Source: Phycisphaerales bacterium (GTDB taxonomy: Bacteria; Planctomycetota; Phycisphaerae; SM23-33). From it: a stretch of DNA of 7,649 bases. The stretch is from contig PMBX01000180.1 in NCBI GenBank assembly GCA_003153915.1, positions 1-7,649 on the forward strand, read 5' to 3'. Made by a program: the position numbers and the translations under genes. Of the stretch, positions 1 through 6,690 are shown in pieces. The notes below the pieces were generated by a model. That model had not been told where the DNA came from. It did not search any database and worked only from the letters and a program-made list of their open reading frames with translations. Position 1 is the stretch's first letter, and each line of letters opens with the position of its first letter.

Positions 1-76
1 GGATATTTGCAGATTGGCTGGTTGCGGCTACGGCCCCACGGGGGGTGGTTGCGAATGATTCGTCGCGGCGAGATGT

Positions 77-105
77 TTGACAATTCTTGCGTTCTACCCT
101 ATTAA
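77..105 (+). promoter_or_regulatory. Predicted sigma70-type promoter for the DUF6785/6784 gene
   Basis: A perfect -35 box TTGACA (77-82) is followed after exactly 17 bases by TATTAA (100-105), which matches the -10 consensus at 4 of 6 positions. Transcription would begin near 112. That leaves a leader of about 37 nt before the ATG at 149, but only about 13 nt before the alternative TTG at 125, so the promoter also supports the ATG start. I see nothing else in 1-76. Confidence 0.55.
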
Positions 106-138
106 CTAGGCTCCCTGTTGCGGTTTGCAGGCGATAGT

Positions 139-143
139 AAAGG
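139..143 (+). promoter_or_regulatory. Shine-Dalgarno that selects the ATG at 149
   Basis: AAAGG at 139-143 sits 5 nt before the ATG at 149. The upstream in-frame TTG at 125 has only a short AGG (108-110) at a poor distance. This favours a 683-residue product over the 691-residue one. Confidence 0.5.
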
Positions 144-148
144 CTCTT

Positions 149-2200
149 ATGAGTTTACGCGCGGTATTGATCGGTTTGATCCTCGCGGCCGTCATCGCGG
201 GCGTGGCGTATATCAACGACTATTACATCTGCATTAACTTGTTCATCGGCAACCATTTGCCCATCAGCGTCTTTGGGATGCTGATCGTTTTCATGATGGT
301 GGTCAATCCACTGATGCGGCGATTCAAGCCCTCCTGGGCGTTGCGCCCGGGGGAGTTGGCCGTTTCACTATGCCTGACGCTGGTGGCGTGCAGCGTCCCC
401 AGTAACGGTCTGATGAGGACGTTTACCCCGACTTTGCTCATGCCGCTCCAGCATTACCAGACGTCCCCCGGCTGGCGAAAGGCCGATCTGATGTCCTACG
501 TCCCGCCGCAATTGCTGGTAAACGGGGGACAGTACGACGTTGACATCGTCGGGGGGTTTATCAGCGGCTGGGGACAGCGTGGCAAGCCCATCGGCCTGGA
601 CCGGATCCCCTGGAATGCCTGGCGCACGCCCATGGTCACCTGGCTGCCCCTGGTGGGGCTGACGTTCCTGATGGTCATCTGCCTGTCTTTGATCGTTCAC
701 CGGCAGTGGGCCTCGCGCGAGCGGTTGCGCTACCCAATCGCGGATTTCGCCGGTTCGCTGATGGAGCAGACGCCAGGCAGGCTATTTGGTCCGATCTTTC
801 GCGACAAGCTCTTTTGGATCGGCCTGGGGGCGGTCCTGGTCATTCGCATCGTCAACGGACTGTATGTCTGGTTCCCCCAGTCGATGATCCAGATTCCCCT
901 GGGCTATGATTTCACCGCCATCGGGGCCAGTTACCCTGTGTTACATAGTACGCCCGGAGGGGGTGACATCATGAGCCCGGAGTTGTACCCGACGGCGGTG
1001 GCATTTTCGTTTTTCCTCGCCTCCGATGTCGGTTTCAGCCTGGGGATGACGGCGATCATTCCCGTGATCGTCGGGGCGATGTTGGTCACCGCTGGCGTGG
1101 ACACCTCCGGCAGTTACATGGAGGGAGGAATCTTTAATTGGTTAGGTTTCGGCGCGTACCTGGGGATCGCCCTGGTGCTTTTCTACACGGGCCGGAGGTA
1201 TTACGGCCTGCTGGCCAAGGAGGCCGTCACCTTCCGCCGCGTGGGCGAGACCGAACCGGCTGCCGTCTGGGCGACGCGAATCCTCATTCCCGCATTTGTT
1301 CTGATGGTTGTGCTTCTGTCGCGGTTGGGCTTGCAATGGCCGCTGGCAGTCCTGGCGGTGTTGCTGACCCTGCTGATCTTTGTGGTCATGGCCAGGGTCA
1401 ACGCAGAGGCGGGCATGTTCCTCTGCAAGCCCCTTTGGCAGCCGCCGGCGGTGTTCATCGGTCTTTTCGGGCTGACGGCGCTGGGGCCAAAGGCCACGAT
1501 CATCATCGGCATGACGACGATGATCCTGACGATCGAACCGCGCGAGTGCCTCCTTCCCTTCCTGGTCAACGGCCTGAAGATGTGCGACAAGGCGAACGTC
1601 AAGCCCGGACGAATCGGTTGGCTGTCGGCGCTTGTGGTGGCCGTGGCCCTGGCGGTGGTCATCCCAACGGCGTTGTGGGCCAACTATAATTACGGACTCC
1701 AGGAAGCGGGGGTCAAAACCAATCAATGGGCGACCTCGACGGTTCCCAAGTTCTCCTTCGACGCCGCCGAACGCTCCGTCACGAAACTCAAGCTCCAAGG
1801 CCAACTGGAACAGTGCAACAGTTACGGCCCGCTGGAGCGGATCGCCCACATCCAGCCGGACCAGCGGTTCCTCTGGGCCGCGGCCATCGGCCTGGCGCTG
1901 GTGCTGGCCACCAGCCTGTTGAGGCTTCGGTACACGTGGTGGCCGCTGCACCCGGTGTTCTTCGTGGTCTGGGGCGTCTGGTTCATACGGGTTCTTAGCG
2001 CCTCCTTCCTTCTGGGCTGGGTAATCAAGGTTGCCGTAACTCGCCTGGGAGGCGCGGCGACTTATCAGCGAACCAAGAAACTCATGGCCGGCGTGATCGC
2101 GGGAGACCTTCTGGGCGGGCTGATCTTCATGGTCGTCAACTGGATTTATTACGGGGTGACGGGCTTGATGTCCGAGAGCTATCGGGTCTTCCCGGGCTGA
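149..2200 (+). CDS. Polytopic membrane protein, DUF6785/DUF6784 family
   Basis: This encodes a 683-residue integral membrane protein with about a dozen hydrophobic segments and no enzymatic motif that I can recognise. The first segment is at residues 4-23. Around residues 155-205 there is a Pro-Trp-rich stretch (IPWNAW, then TPMVTW), a long hydrophobic helix, and a charged WASRERLRYPIADF motif, as in DUF6785 proteins. A central motif with NAEAGMFLCKPLWQPP lies in the second half. The last ~90 residues carry a WWPLHP motif, several Trp-rich helices and a TRLGGAATYQR segment, which resemble DUF6784. These families are common in planctomycetes and remain uncharacterised. The many helices and lack of catalytic residues suggest a transporter, possibly distantly similar to oligopeptide transporters, but that is inference. 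It has its own promoter and no co-directional partner. The next gene is convergent. An in-frame TTG at 125 would add eight residues. Confidence 0.75.
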   Translation: MSLRAVLIGLILAAVIAGVAYINDYYICINLFIGNHLPISVFGMLIVFMMVVNPLMRRFKPSWALRPGELAVSLCLTLVACSVPSNGLMRTFTPTLLMPLQHYQTSPGWRKADLMSYVPPQLLVNGGQYDVDIVGGFISGWGQRGKPIGLDRIPWNAWRTPMVTWLPLVGLTFLMVICLSLIVHRQWASRERLRYPIADFAGSLMEQTPGRLFGPIFRDKLFWIGLGAVLVIRIVNGLYVWFPQSMIQIPLGYDFTAIGASYPVLHSTPGGGDIMSPELYPTAVAFSFFLASDVGFSLGMTAIIPVIVGAMLVTAGVDTSGSYMEGGIFNWLGFGAYLGIALVLFYTGRRYYGLLAKEAVTFRRVGETEPAAVWATRILIPAFVLMVVLLSRLGLQWPLAVLAVLLTLLIFVVMARVNAEAGMFLCKPLWQPPAVFIGLFGLTALGPKATIIIGMTTMILTIEPRECLLPFLVNGLKMCDKANVKPGRIGWLSALVVAVALAVVIPTALWANYNYGLQEAGVKTNQWATSTVPKFSFDAAERSVTKLKLQGQLEQCNSYGPLERIAHIQPDQRFLWAAAIGLALVLATSLLRLRYTWWPLHPVFFVVWGVWFIRVLSASFLLGWVIKVAVTRLGGAATYQRTKKLMAGVIAGDLLGGLIFMVVNWIYYGVTGLMSESYRVFPG

Positions 2201-2218
2201 CACTTGTCATGGTTTTTT
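2198..2218 (+). terminator. Weak terminator-like site overlapping the stop codon
   Basis: A 4-bp inverted repeat, TGAC/GTCA (2198-2201/2206-2209) with an ACTT loop, begins at the TGA stop and is followed by six T residues (2213-2218). The stem is short, so this is only a weak candidate for an intrinsic terminator of the gene ending at 2200. Confidence 0.25.
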
Positions 2219-2229
2219 AGCGCTGCCGC

Positions 2230-2252
2230 CCCCAAGCGTCGCCCGCTTGGGG
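2230..2252. repeat. Perfect 9-bp hairpin, CCCCAAGCG/CGCTTGGGG
   Basis: The arms at 2230-2238 and 2244-2252 are perfectly complementary around a 5-nt TCGCC loop, a very stable GC-rich stem. It lies between the two convergent genes. No T-run follows on either strand, so a classical intrinsic terminator is not clear. A 3'-end stabilising hairpin or one unit of a dispersed intergenic repeat is equally possible. Confidence 0.6.
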
Positions 2253-2270
2253 ATGATAGTTAGCAAACCT

Positions 2271-2305
2271 CACCCCCAAACTACGCTTCGCTTCTTTTGG
2301 GGGTG
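2271..2305. repeat. Perfect 10-bp hairpin, CACCCCCAAA/TTTGGGGGTG
   Basis: The arms at 2271-2280 and 2296-2305 pair perfectly around a 15-nt loop that contains GCTTC twice in tandem. It lies 18 nt beyond the 2230-2252 hairpin, and the two share a CCCCAA/TTGGGG core in their arms. Together they may act as a bidirectional transcription stop or mRNA 3'-end structure for the converging genes, or belong to a dispersed repeat family. From here to 2357 I see nothing further. Confidence 0.6.
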
Positions 2306-2357
2306 GCACACTTCCCCATAATTTAATCTGTGACAGAGTTAATCCCCGCTGGTCCGG

Positions 2358-3482
2358 TCAGGGATTCCAGATATCGTGCCATGCCTGCCCCACGATCTGG
2401 CCAAGGGAAATCCCGCGATAAGAATGGAATCTGTGCGCTGCCAACAGCTTTCCCGACGAATCGAATTCCACGCGCAGGCCCCAGAGGCTCTCCATGCTGT
2501 CGGTCCGCCGGCCATAACGCATGTCGTGGAACTCCACGACGTGCAGGCCGTCGAGTTGCTCGTGGGAGGCACGGACCCGCCCCATGGCGAACCAGTCGAA
2601 CAGGCGGGCCTCTTGCGTCCCAGCGGCCCGGGACACCCACTCGTCATCGGCCTGGGCGAAGGAGGTTATCGCCGGCTTCTTGGGCGACAGAACGTGGACC
2701 GCCGCCACGGACCAACCGGTGTCGCTTCGGACCACCACCCGCCACACCAGGATGCTTCCCATCGCCGGGTAGGCGTCGGCCCGCGAAATACGCGCGGCCC
2801 CTAACTCCTGGCTGGCCCGTGAAATGGCCAGGTCGTGCATCGCCCTGCCGGTCAGGATGTAGCCGCTGCTGAGGATCAATCCCGTCCAGCCGACGATCAG
2901 CGTCCACCGCTTCGAGCAGTCCGGTGCGATTTTCCTGGCCAGGTAACAGAGGATCAGCGCCAGGATCAGTAGCGAGGTATATACAAAGTCGATGATGGGC
3001 ACGGCGTCGATGGCGTAACGCGCGTGGGAGAACGGCAGCAGAAGTTGCGTGCCGTAACTGGTGCACCAGTCCAACAACGGGTGGCTAAACACTGCCGTCA
3101 ACAGGCATGCGTAGAGCAGCCGGAACCGCACCGCTCGAAACGGCGTAACCGAATCCCCCGTTTGGCCCGGTTGGGAACTTTCCAACTCGTTTAGGCGGAT
3201 CTTGCCGTCCTTGCGGCGGCGGAACCACCACCACGCCACCGCCGTCACCAGGGCGATCAGCGGCGACAGGAACAGCGAATGGCTCAGACCGCGATGAGAG
3301 AACATCGTGGTCATCTCGTTGCTTTCCACACCGGCCAGCGACAGCATCGGGCGGACCATGAAATCCAGGTCGGCAACCATCGCCGCCCCGGCAGCCAGCC
3401 AGGTCGCCTCGCGGCCGATCCGCTGGCGAAAGCCCAACTGCGCCGTCAACGCCCCCAACAAGCCATGGGTAATACTGTCCAT
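2358..3482 (-). CDS. YdjM/DUF457-type membrane-bound putative metal-dependent hydrolase
   Basis: This is a 374-residue inner-membrane protein of the family annotated as LexA-binding, inner membrane-associated putative hydrolase (YdjM-like). Candidate metal ligands are in the expected order: His6 in the N-terminal MDSITH motif, Asp38/Asp40 in ADLD, His63/His68 in an HRGLSHS motif, and His134/Asp138 in FSHPLLDW, followed by SYGTQLL. Hydrophobic helices flank the motifs (about residues 70-87, 122-133, 165-185 and 195-212). The C-terminal ~150 residues look soluble and are absent from the short E. coli YdjM, though long MDS-starting members of the family also have extra C-terminal sequence. Family members typically begin MDS-x-T, so I chose the ATG at 3482. 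The ATG at 3491 would add three residues, and a GTG at 3602 lies inside a hairpin and lacks a ribosome-binding site. The true substrate is not known. It is convergent with the gene ending at 2200. Confidence 0.8.
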   Translation of the reverse strand: MDSITHGLLGALTAQLGFRQRIGREATWLAAGAAMVADLDFMVRPMLSLAGVESNEMTTMFSHRGLSHSLFLSPLIALVTAVAWWWFRRRKDGKIRLNELESSQPGQTGDSVTPFRAVRFRLLYACLLTAVFSHPLLDWCTSYGTQLLLPFSHARYAIDAVPIIDFVYTSLLILALILCYLARKIAPDCSKRWTLIVGWTGLILSSGYILTGRAMHDLAISRASQELGAARISRADAYPAMGSILVWRVVVRSDTGWSVAAVHVLSPKKPAITSFAQADDEWVSRAAGTQEARLFDWFAMGRVRASHEQLDGLHVVEFHDMRYGRRTDSMESLWGLRVEFDSSGKLLAAHRFHSYRGISLGQIVGQAWHDIWNP

Positions 3483-3598
3483 GCTGGACATTCTACGCGG
3501 CGACGAGGCAAACCGCGAATACCTCACCGGCCGTTGTGCATCCCGGTTAAAAATAACGCTTTTCTCGATCGACCGGGTCGGAAAATGTAGCGAGTAGG

Positions 3599-3638
3599 GC
3601 ACGCGGGTTATGAGCCGTCAGGCTCAGGTTCCGCGTGC
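3599..3638. repeat. Interrupted 8+6-bp hairpin upstream of the YdjM-like gene
   Basis: The outer arms GCACGCGG (3599-3606) and CCGCGTGC (3631-3638) pair perfectly. After a symmetric 4x4 internal loop, inner arms TGAGCC (3611-3616) and GGCTCA (3621-3626) pair around a GTCA tetraloop. It sits between two minus-strand genes, downstream of the RidA-like gene and upstream of the YdjM-like gene. No T-run follows on either strand. It may be a factor-dependent terminator, an mRNA end structure or a dispersed repeat. The rest of 3483-3694 holds no gene or clear promoter. Confidence 0.6.
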
Positions 3639-3694
3639 GGTAATTTCTATCCGTGGCACATAAGCCCACGCAAGCGTACCTACCCGGCTGCGCG

Positions 3695-4084
3695 TCAGGA
3701 CTTTTGCGGAACGCGCGCGATGGCGTCGATTTCCACGAGGATTTTGTCCATGCCGGATTGCACCGTCATTCGCACCGGTAGCACGCCGGAGTTGAAGTAC
3801 TCCCCGTAGGTCTTGCTGAAGGCGGGGAAATCGCCCATGTCCGCAAGGTGGCAGGCGCACTTGACCACGTCGTCCTTCGTGCAGCCGGCGGCTTTGAGTA
3901 TCTTGTCCAGGTTGGCCAGCGTGGCGCGGGTCTGCTCCTCGATGGTGGCTCCCACGATCTGCCCGGTACGATGGTCCCGGGGCGTCTGGCCGCCAACGAA
4001 CAACCACCCGTCGCAGACGACGCCCAGGGAATACGGGCCGGGAGGGGTGGTCCTGTCGGGGTGCTTCACTTCGCGTTTGGGCAT
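3695..4084 (-). CDS. RidA/YjgF/UK114 family protein
   Basis: This is a 129-residue cytosolic protein, the usual length for the Rid family. Members form trimers, and the RidA branch hydrolyses reactive enamine/imine intermediates made by PLP-dependent dehydratases, preventing damage to PLP enzymes. Visible family features are GPYS (residues 16-19, with Tyr18), FVGGQTPRD (29-37), the helix with TRATLANLDKIL (52-63), and LPVR with Arg105, the position of the substrate carboxylate-binding Arg in E. coli RidA. A VEIDAIA motif near the C-terminus contains Glu118. The catalytic set therefore looks intact, although the ARSxVEV segment typical of canonical RidA reads VRMTVQS here. Assignment to RidA itself rather than Rid2-7 is uncertain. 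The ATG at 4084 is chosen because AGGAGA lies 6 nt upstream. An in-frame ATG at 4099 would overlap that site. It is divergent from the ABC exporter. Confidence 0.88.
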   Translation of the reverse strand: MPKREVKHPDRTTPPGPYSLGVVCDGWLFVGGQTPRDHRTGQIVGATIEEQTRATLANLDKILKAAGCTKDDVVKCACHLADMGDFPAFSKTYGEYFNSGVLPVRMTVQSGMDKILVEIDAIARVPQKS

Positions 4085-4090
4085 GGGCGT

Positions 4091-4096
4091 TCTCCT
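4091..4096 (-). promoter_or_regulatory. Shine-Dalgarno that fixes the RidA-like start at 4084
   Basis: On the minus strand AGGAGA (plus-strand TCTCCT) ends 6 nt before the ATG at 4084. It lies within the first codons of the longer in-frame ATG at 4099, which has no comparable site of its own. Confidence 0.75.
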
Positions 4097-4130
4097 CATT
4101 AACAGCGCCGGCTGATCCCGGCAGCATTGT

Positions 4131-4187
4131 CCAAGGATTATGCACTGGCGCAGGGCAGCTACAAGGCTTTATTGCCCGGTCCTTGGC
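4131..4187. repeat. Nested inverted repeats in the divergent promoter region
   Basis: CCAAGGA (4131-4137) and TCCTTGG (4181-4187) are complementary. Between them GGGCA (4153-4157) and TGCCC (4174-4178) form a second pair. The outer arms overlap the predicted minus-strand promoter, so an operator role is conceivable. The arms are short and this could be chance. Confidence 0.25.
4137..4164 (-). promoter_or_regulatory. Possible promoter for the RidA-like gene
   Basis: Read on the minus strand, TTGTAG (4164-4159) is followed after 16 bases by CATAAT (4142-4137). The -10 box matches 5 of 6 consensus positions but the -35 box only 3 of 6. Transcription would begin near 4130, giving a leader of about 45 nt. 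Confidence 0.35.
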
Positions 4188-4240
4188 AGCCGCGACACGG
4201 CGACGGCTGGGTGATACCCGCGATATCGGAGGTATTGGGC

Positions 4241-4270
4241 GTGACCGAGAGGGGTGGAATCGAATAGAAT
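4241..4270 (+). promoter_or_regulatory. Possible promoter for the ABC exporter gene
   Basis: GTGACC (4241-4246) and TAGAAT (4265-4270) are separated by 18 bases. The -10 box matches 5 of 6 consensus positions and the -35 box 4 of 6. Transcription would begin near 4277, about 24 nt before the ATG. Confidence 0.35.
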
Positions 4271-4289
4271 GACGGCCCGAATTCATTTC

Positions 4290-4295
4290 GGGAGG
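4290..4295 (+). promoter_or_regulatory. Strong Shine-Dalgarno of the ABC exporter gene
   Basis: GGGAGG at 4290-4295 lies 5 nt before the ATG at 4301. This fixes the start and shows that the unusual N-terminal extension is part of the translated protein. Confidence 0.75.
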
Positions 4296-4300
4296 ACGTA

Positions 4301-6589
4301 ATGGCCAGCCTTCAAGAAACAAAAGAAGACATTTTCTCCCACGTTCCCCAGTCGTTGCTGGACAAGGTCGCCCAGCACGCGCCGCTGAAGTCTGTCCAGG
4401 CCGTCGCGCGGCTGGACCTGGACGAGCATGGAATGTACCTGGATGGCTACCTGGTGCTCACCGACGAGGCGTTGGGCGGTTTTCGCCAAACCGGCGGGGC
4501 CTGGCAGGGAGACTGGACGGCGTTGAAGGGCCTCGGCAGCGCGGTCATCGTCGAGGGGTTGGGGATGAACCTGCTGCGCCTGCTATCCGACGGGGAGTCG
4601 CGGGCCGAGTACCGTTTCACGCTTCGCCATGCCCGCGAGGTGGCCAAGCTTCATCGCCGCCTGGAGGCACGCATCGCCGGAAAGGACGAAGCCGAAACCG
4701 CTTTCAACGGCCGAGGCGAGGATGAGAAAAAGACCCGCTGCGAGAAATGCGGCGGGGTTATCCCCGCCTGGGCGGAGGTCTGCCCGGCCTGTCTGAGCAA
4801 GCGGAAGGTGCTCAGCCGGCTGCTGGACTTCGTCAAGCCATATTGGTGGCAGGCGGCGCTGGGGCTGGTCCTGGCGGTAGCGGCGACGGCGGCGGGGCTG
4901 GTACAGCCGTGGCTGACCAAGCCAATGCTCGACGACGGCCTGGGCCTCAAACATGGGACCAAGCCGAGTTTTGCGGTGCTCGGCACCTACATCCTGGTGA
5001 TGACGGCGCTGATGGTATTCATCGCCTTGGCCGGGTTTGTCCGCGAACGGATGATGGCCAAGCTGGGCAGCCGCATGAGCCGGGACATCCGCGACCGCAC
5101 CTATGCGCACCTGCACAAGCTGAGCCTCAGTTACTTTTCCCGCAGGCCCACCGGCTCGCTGGTGACGCGTGTTACCAGCGACAGCGACCGCATCTGGGAT
5201 TTTGTGGCATGGACGGTGGTGGAGTCGGTCGTGTCGGTGATGACCATTGTCGGGGTTGGCGTGATGCTATTCCTGATGAGCTGGAAGCTGGCGTGCGTCG
5301 TCCTGCTGCCGATACCGGTGATGTTCGTCCTGATGATCGTGTTCCACAAGAAGCTGCACGCGGGTTTCGACCGCCTCTGGCACCGCTGGAGCGTCCTGAC
5401 TGCCGTCGTCGCCGACGCGCTGCCCGGCGTGCGGGTGATAAAGGCATTCAGCCAGGAAAAACGCGAGGTGGACCGTTTCAGCCGCAAGAACGACGACTAC
5501 TACCGTGACGACGTGAGCATGATCTCCCTGTGGACGCTGTTCGGACCGGTGATGCAGTTCGGCAGCCAGTTGGGGGCGCTGCTGGTGTGGCTGGTTGGGG
5601 GATATTGGGCCGTTAGCGACGCCCTGGCCGGGCGCACCGAGGGCGCCATGACGGCAGGGACGCTGATGGCCTTCATGGGCTTCATGTGGATGTTCTACGG
5701 GCCTATCCACAACATCGCGCACATGGACCGCATGTTCAACCGTGCCGCCACCAGCGTGCAACGGATATTCGAGATCCTCGACGCCCAGCCGGCGATCTTC
5801 TCCAAGACTTCCGCCCATGCGGTGCAATCTCTCCGCGGCGAGATCGAGTTATCCGATGTCAGTTTCAGTTACGACGGCGTGCGCAGGGTTCTCAAGGACG
5901 TCAACCTCCACATCGCCCCCGGCGAGATGATCGGCCTGGCCGGGCCTAGCGGCGGGGGCAAGACCACCATGGTCAACCTCATCTGCCGCTTCTACGACGT
6001 CCTGGAAGGCCGTATCCTCATCGACGGTGTTGACCTGCGCGACTACGACATCGAGGCGATGCGGCGGCAGATCGGCGTGGTGTTGCAGGAACCGTTCCTC
6101 TTCTACGGCACGGTGGCGGCCAACATCGCCTACGGAAAGCCCGATGCCAGCCTGGAGGAGATCATCACCGCCTCCCGCGCGGCCAACGCCCACGACTTCA
6201 TCGTCGGCTTCCCCGACGGTTACGACACGATGGTCGGCGAGCGCGGCCACACGCTCTCGGGCGGGGAGCGCCAGCGGATCTCCATCGCCAGGGCGATCCT
6301 CAATAATCCCAAAATTCTCATCCTCGACGAGGCGACCAGCTCCGTTGACACCGAGACGGAAAAGCTCATCCAGGAGGCCCTGGACCGCCTGATCGCCAAC
6401 CGCACGACCATCGCGATAGCGCACCGCCTCTCGACGCTGCGCAAGGCCAGCCGCCTGATTATCCTGGACAAGGGGCAGATCGTCGAGCAGGGCACGCACG
6501 AGGAACTGACGTCCAAGGAGGGCGGCGTCTACGCCAAGCTCACCCGGATGCAGGCGGAATTGAAGTCCATCATCGCCATCGGGGGGTAG
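4301..6589 (+). CDS. ABC exporter half-transporter with N-terminal PH-like region and zinc ribbon
   Basis: This 762-residue protein fuses permease and ATPase like MsbA or multidrug half-transporters (usually about 580-600 residues) and would work as a dimer in the inner membrane. Residues ~25-125 form a soluble alternating-strand region ending in a basic helix, compatible with a PH-like fold (inference). Residues 147-164 carry four cysteines (C147, C150, C161, C164; CxxC-x10-CxxC), a zinc-ribbon signature. The membrane domain follows, with helices near 183-204, 224-246, two around 305-350, 415-440 and 455-478. The nucleotide-binding domain is complete: Walker A GPSGGGKTT (548-556, Lys554), Q-loop Gln596, signature LSGGERQ (652-658), Walker B ILILDE with catalytic Glu677, D-loop SVD and H-loop His708. 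The substrate cannot be read from the sequence; lipid or drug export is the family default. It is transcribed divergently from the RidA-like gene. The next gene starts 101 nt downstream and may or may not be co-transcribed. Confidence 0.9.
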   Translation: MASLQETKEDIFSHVPQSLLDKVAQHAPLKSVQAVARLDLDEHGMYLDGYLVLTDEALGGFRQTGGAWQGDWTALKGLGSAVIVEGLGMNLLRLLSDGESRAEYRFTLRHAREVAKLHRRLEARIAGKDEAETAFNGRGEDEKKTRCEKCGGVIPAWAEVCPACLSKRKVLSRLLDFVKPYWWQAALGLVLAVAATAAGLVQPWLTKPMLDDGLGLKHGTKPSFAVLGTYILVMTALMVFIALAGFVRERMMAKLGSRMSRDIRDRTYAHLHKLSLSYFSRRPTGSLVTRVTSDSDRIWDFVAWTVVESVVSVMTIVGVGVMLFLMSWKLACVVLLPIPVMFVLMIVFHKKLHAGFDRLWHRWSVLTAVVADALPGVRVIKAFSQEKREVDRFSRKNDDYYRDDVSMISLWTLFGPVMQFGSQLGALLVWLVGGYWAVSDALAGRTEGAMTAGTLMAFMGFMWMFYGPIHNIAHMDRMFNRAATSVQRIFEILDAQPAIFSKTSAHAVQSLRGEIELSDVSFSYDGVRRVLKDVNLHIAPGEMIGLAGPSGGGKTTMVNLICRFYDVLEGRILIDGVDLRDYDIEAMRRQIGVVLQEPFLFYGTVAANIAYGKPDASLEEIITASRAANAHDFIVGFPDGYDTMVGERGHTLSGGERQRISIARAILNNPKILILDEATSSVDTETEKLIQEALDRLIANRTTIAIAHRLSTLRKASRLIILDKGQIVEQGTHEELTSKEGGVYAKLTRMQAELKSIIAIGG

Positions 6590-6616
6590 TTCCGCATCGT
6601 TTGTTTTGGATGTTGA

Positions 6617-6634
6617 ACCAGGCCAGGCCCTGGT
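6617..6634. repeat. Small hairpin between the ABC exporter and DUF347 genes
   Basis: ACCAGG (6617-6622) and CCTGGT (6629-6634) pair perfectly around a 6-nt loop, starting 28 nt after the ABC stop codon. The following bases are A-rich rather than T-rich, so terminator function is doubtful. It may be an mRNA processing or stabilising structure. No convincing promoter is seen in 6590-6690. Confidence 0.35.
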
Positions 6635-6690
6635 AGAAAATACAGCCTTATTCAGATAGACCGGTTTCAAGATCGAAAGGGAAAAGACCA

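Noticed and set aside
1142..2203. Long open frame of 353 codons on the minus strand, opposite the DUF6785/6784 gene
   Set aside because: It is antisense to a gene with clear membrane-helix periodicity and family motifs. The translation is rich in Arg, His, Gln and Asp with no hydrophobic or domain pattern, as expected of a GC-rich shadow frame.
2330..2872. 180-codon plus-strand frame within the YdjM-like gene region
   Set aside because: It is antisense to the conserved hydrolase-like gene. The product is Arg/Pro/Gly-rich, typical of a spurious frame in GC-rich DNA.
3483..3602. N-terminal extension of the YdjM-like protein from a GTG at 3602
   Set aside because: The GTG lies inside the 3599-3638 hairpin, has no Shine-Dalgarno, and the 40 added residues are Arg/Ser-rich and unlike the family, whose members start MDS-x-T.
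3624..4322. 232-codon minus-strand frame covering the RidA-like gene and the divergent region
   Set aside because: It is out of frame with the well-supported RidA-like gene, crosses both predicted promoters and the ABC start, and encodes Arg/Pro-rich sequence without family features.
6617..6634. Intrinsic terminator after the ABC exporter gene
   Set aside because: The 6-bp stem is real but is followed by AGAAAATAC rather than a T-run, so I list it only as a hairpin.
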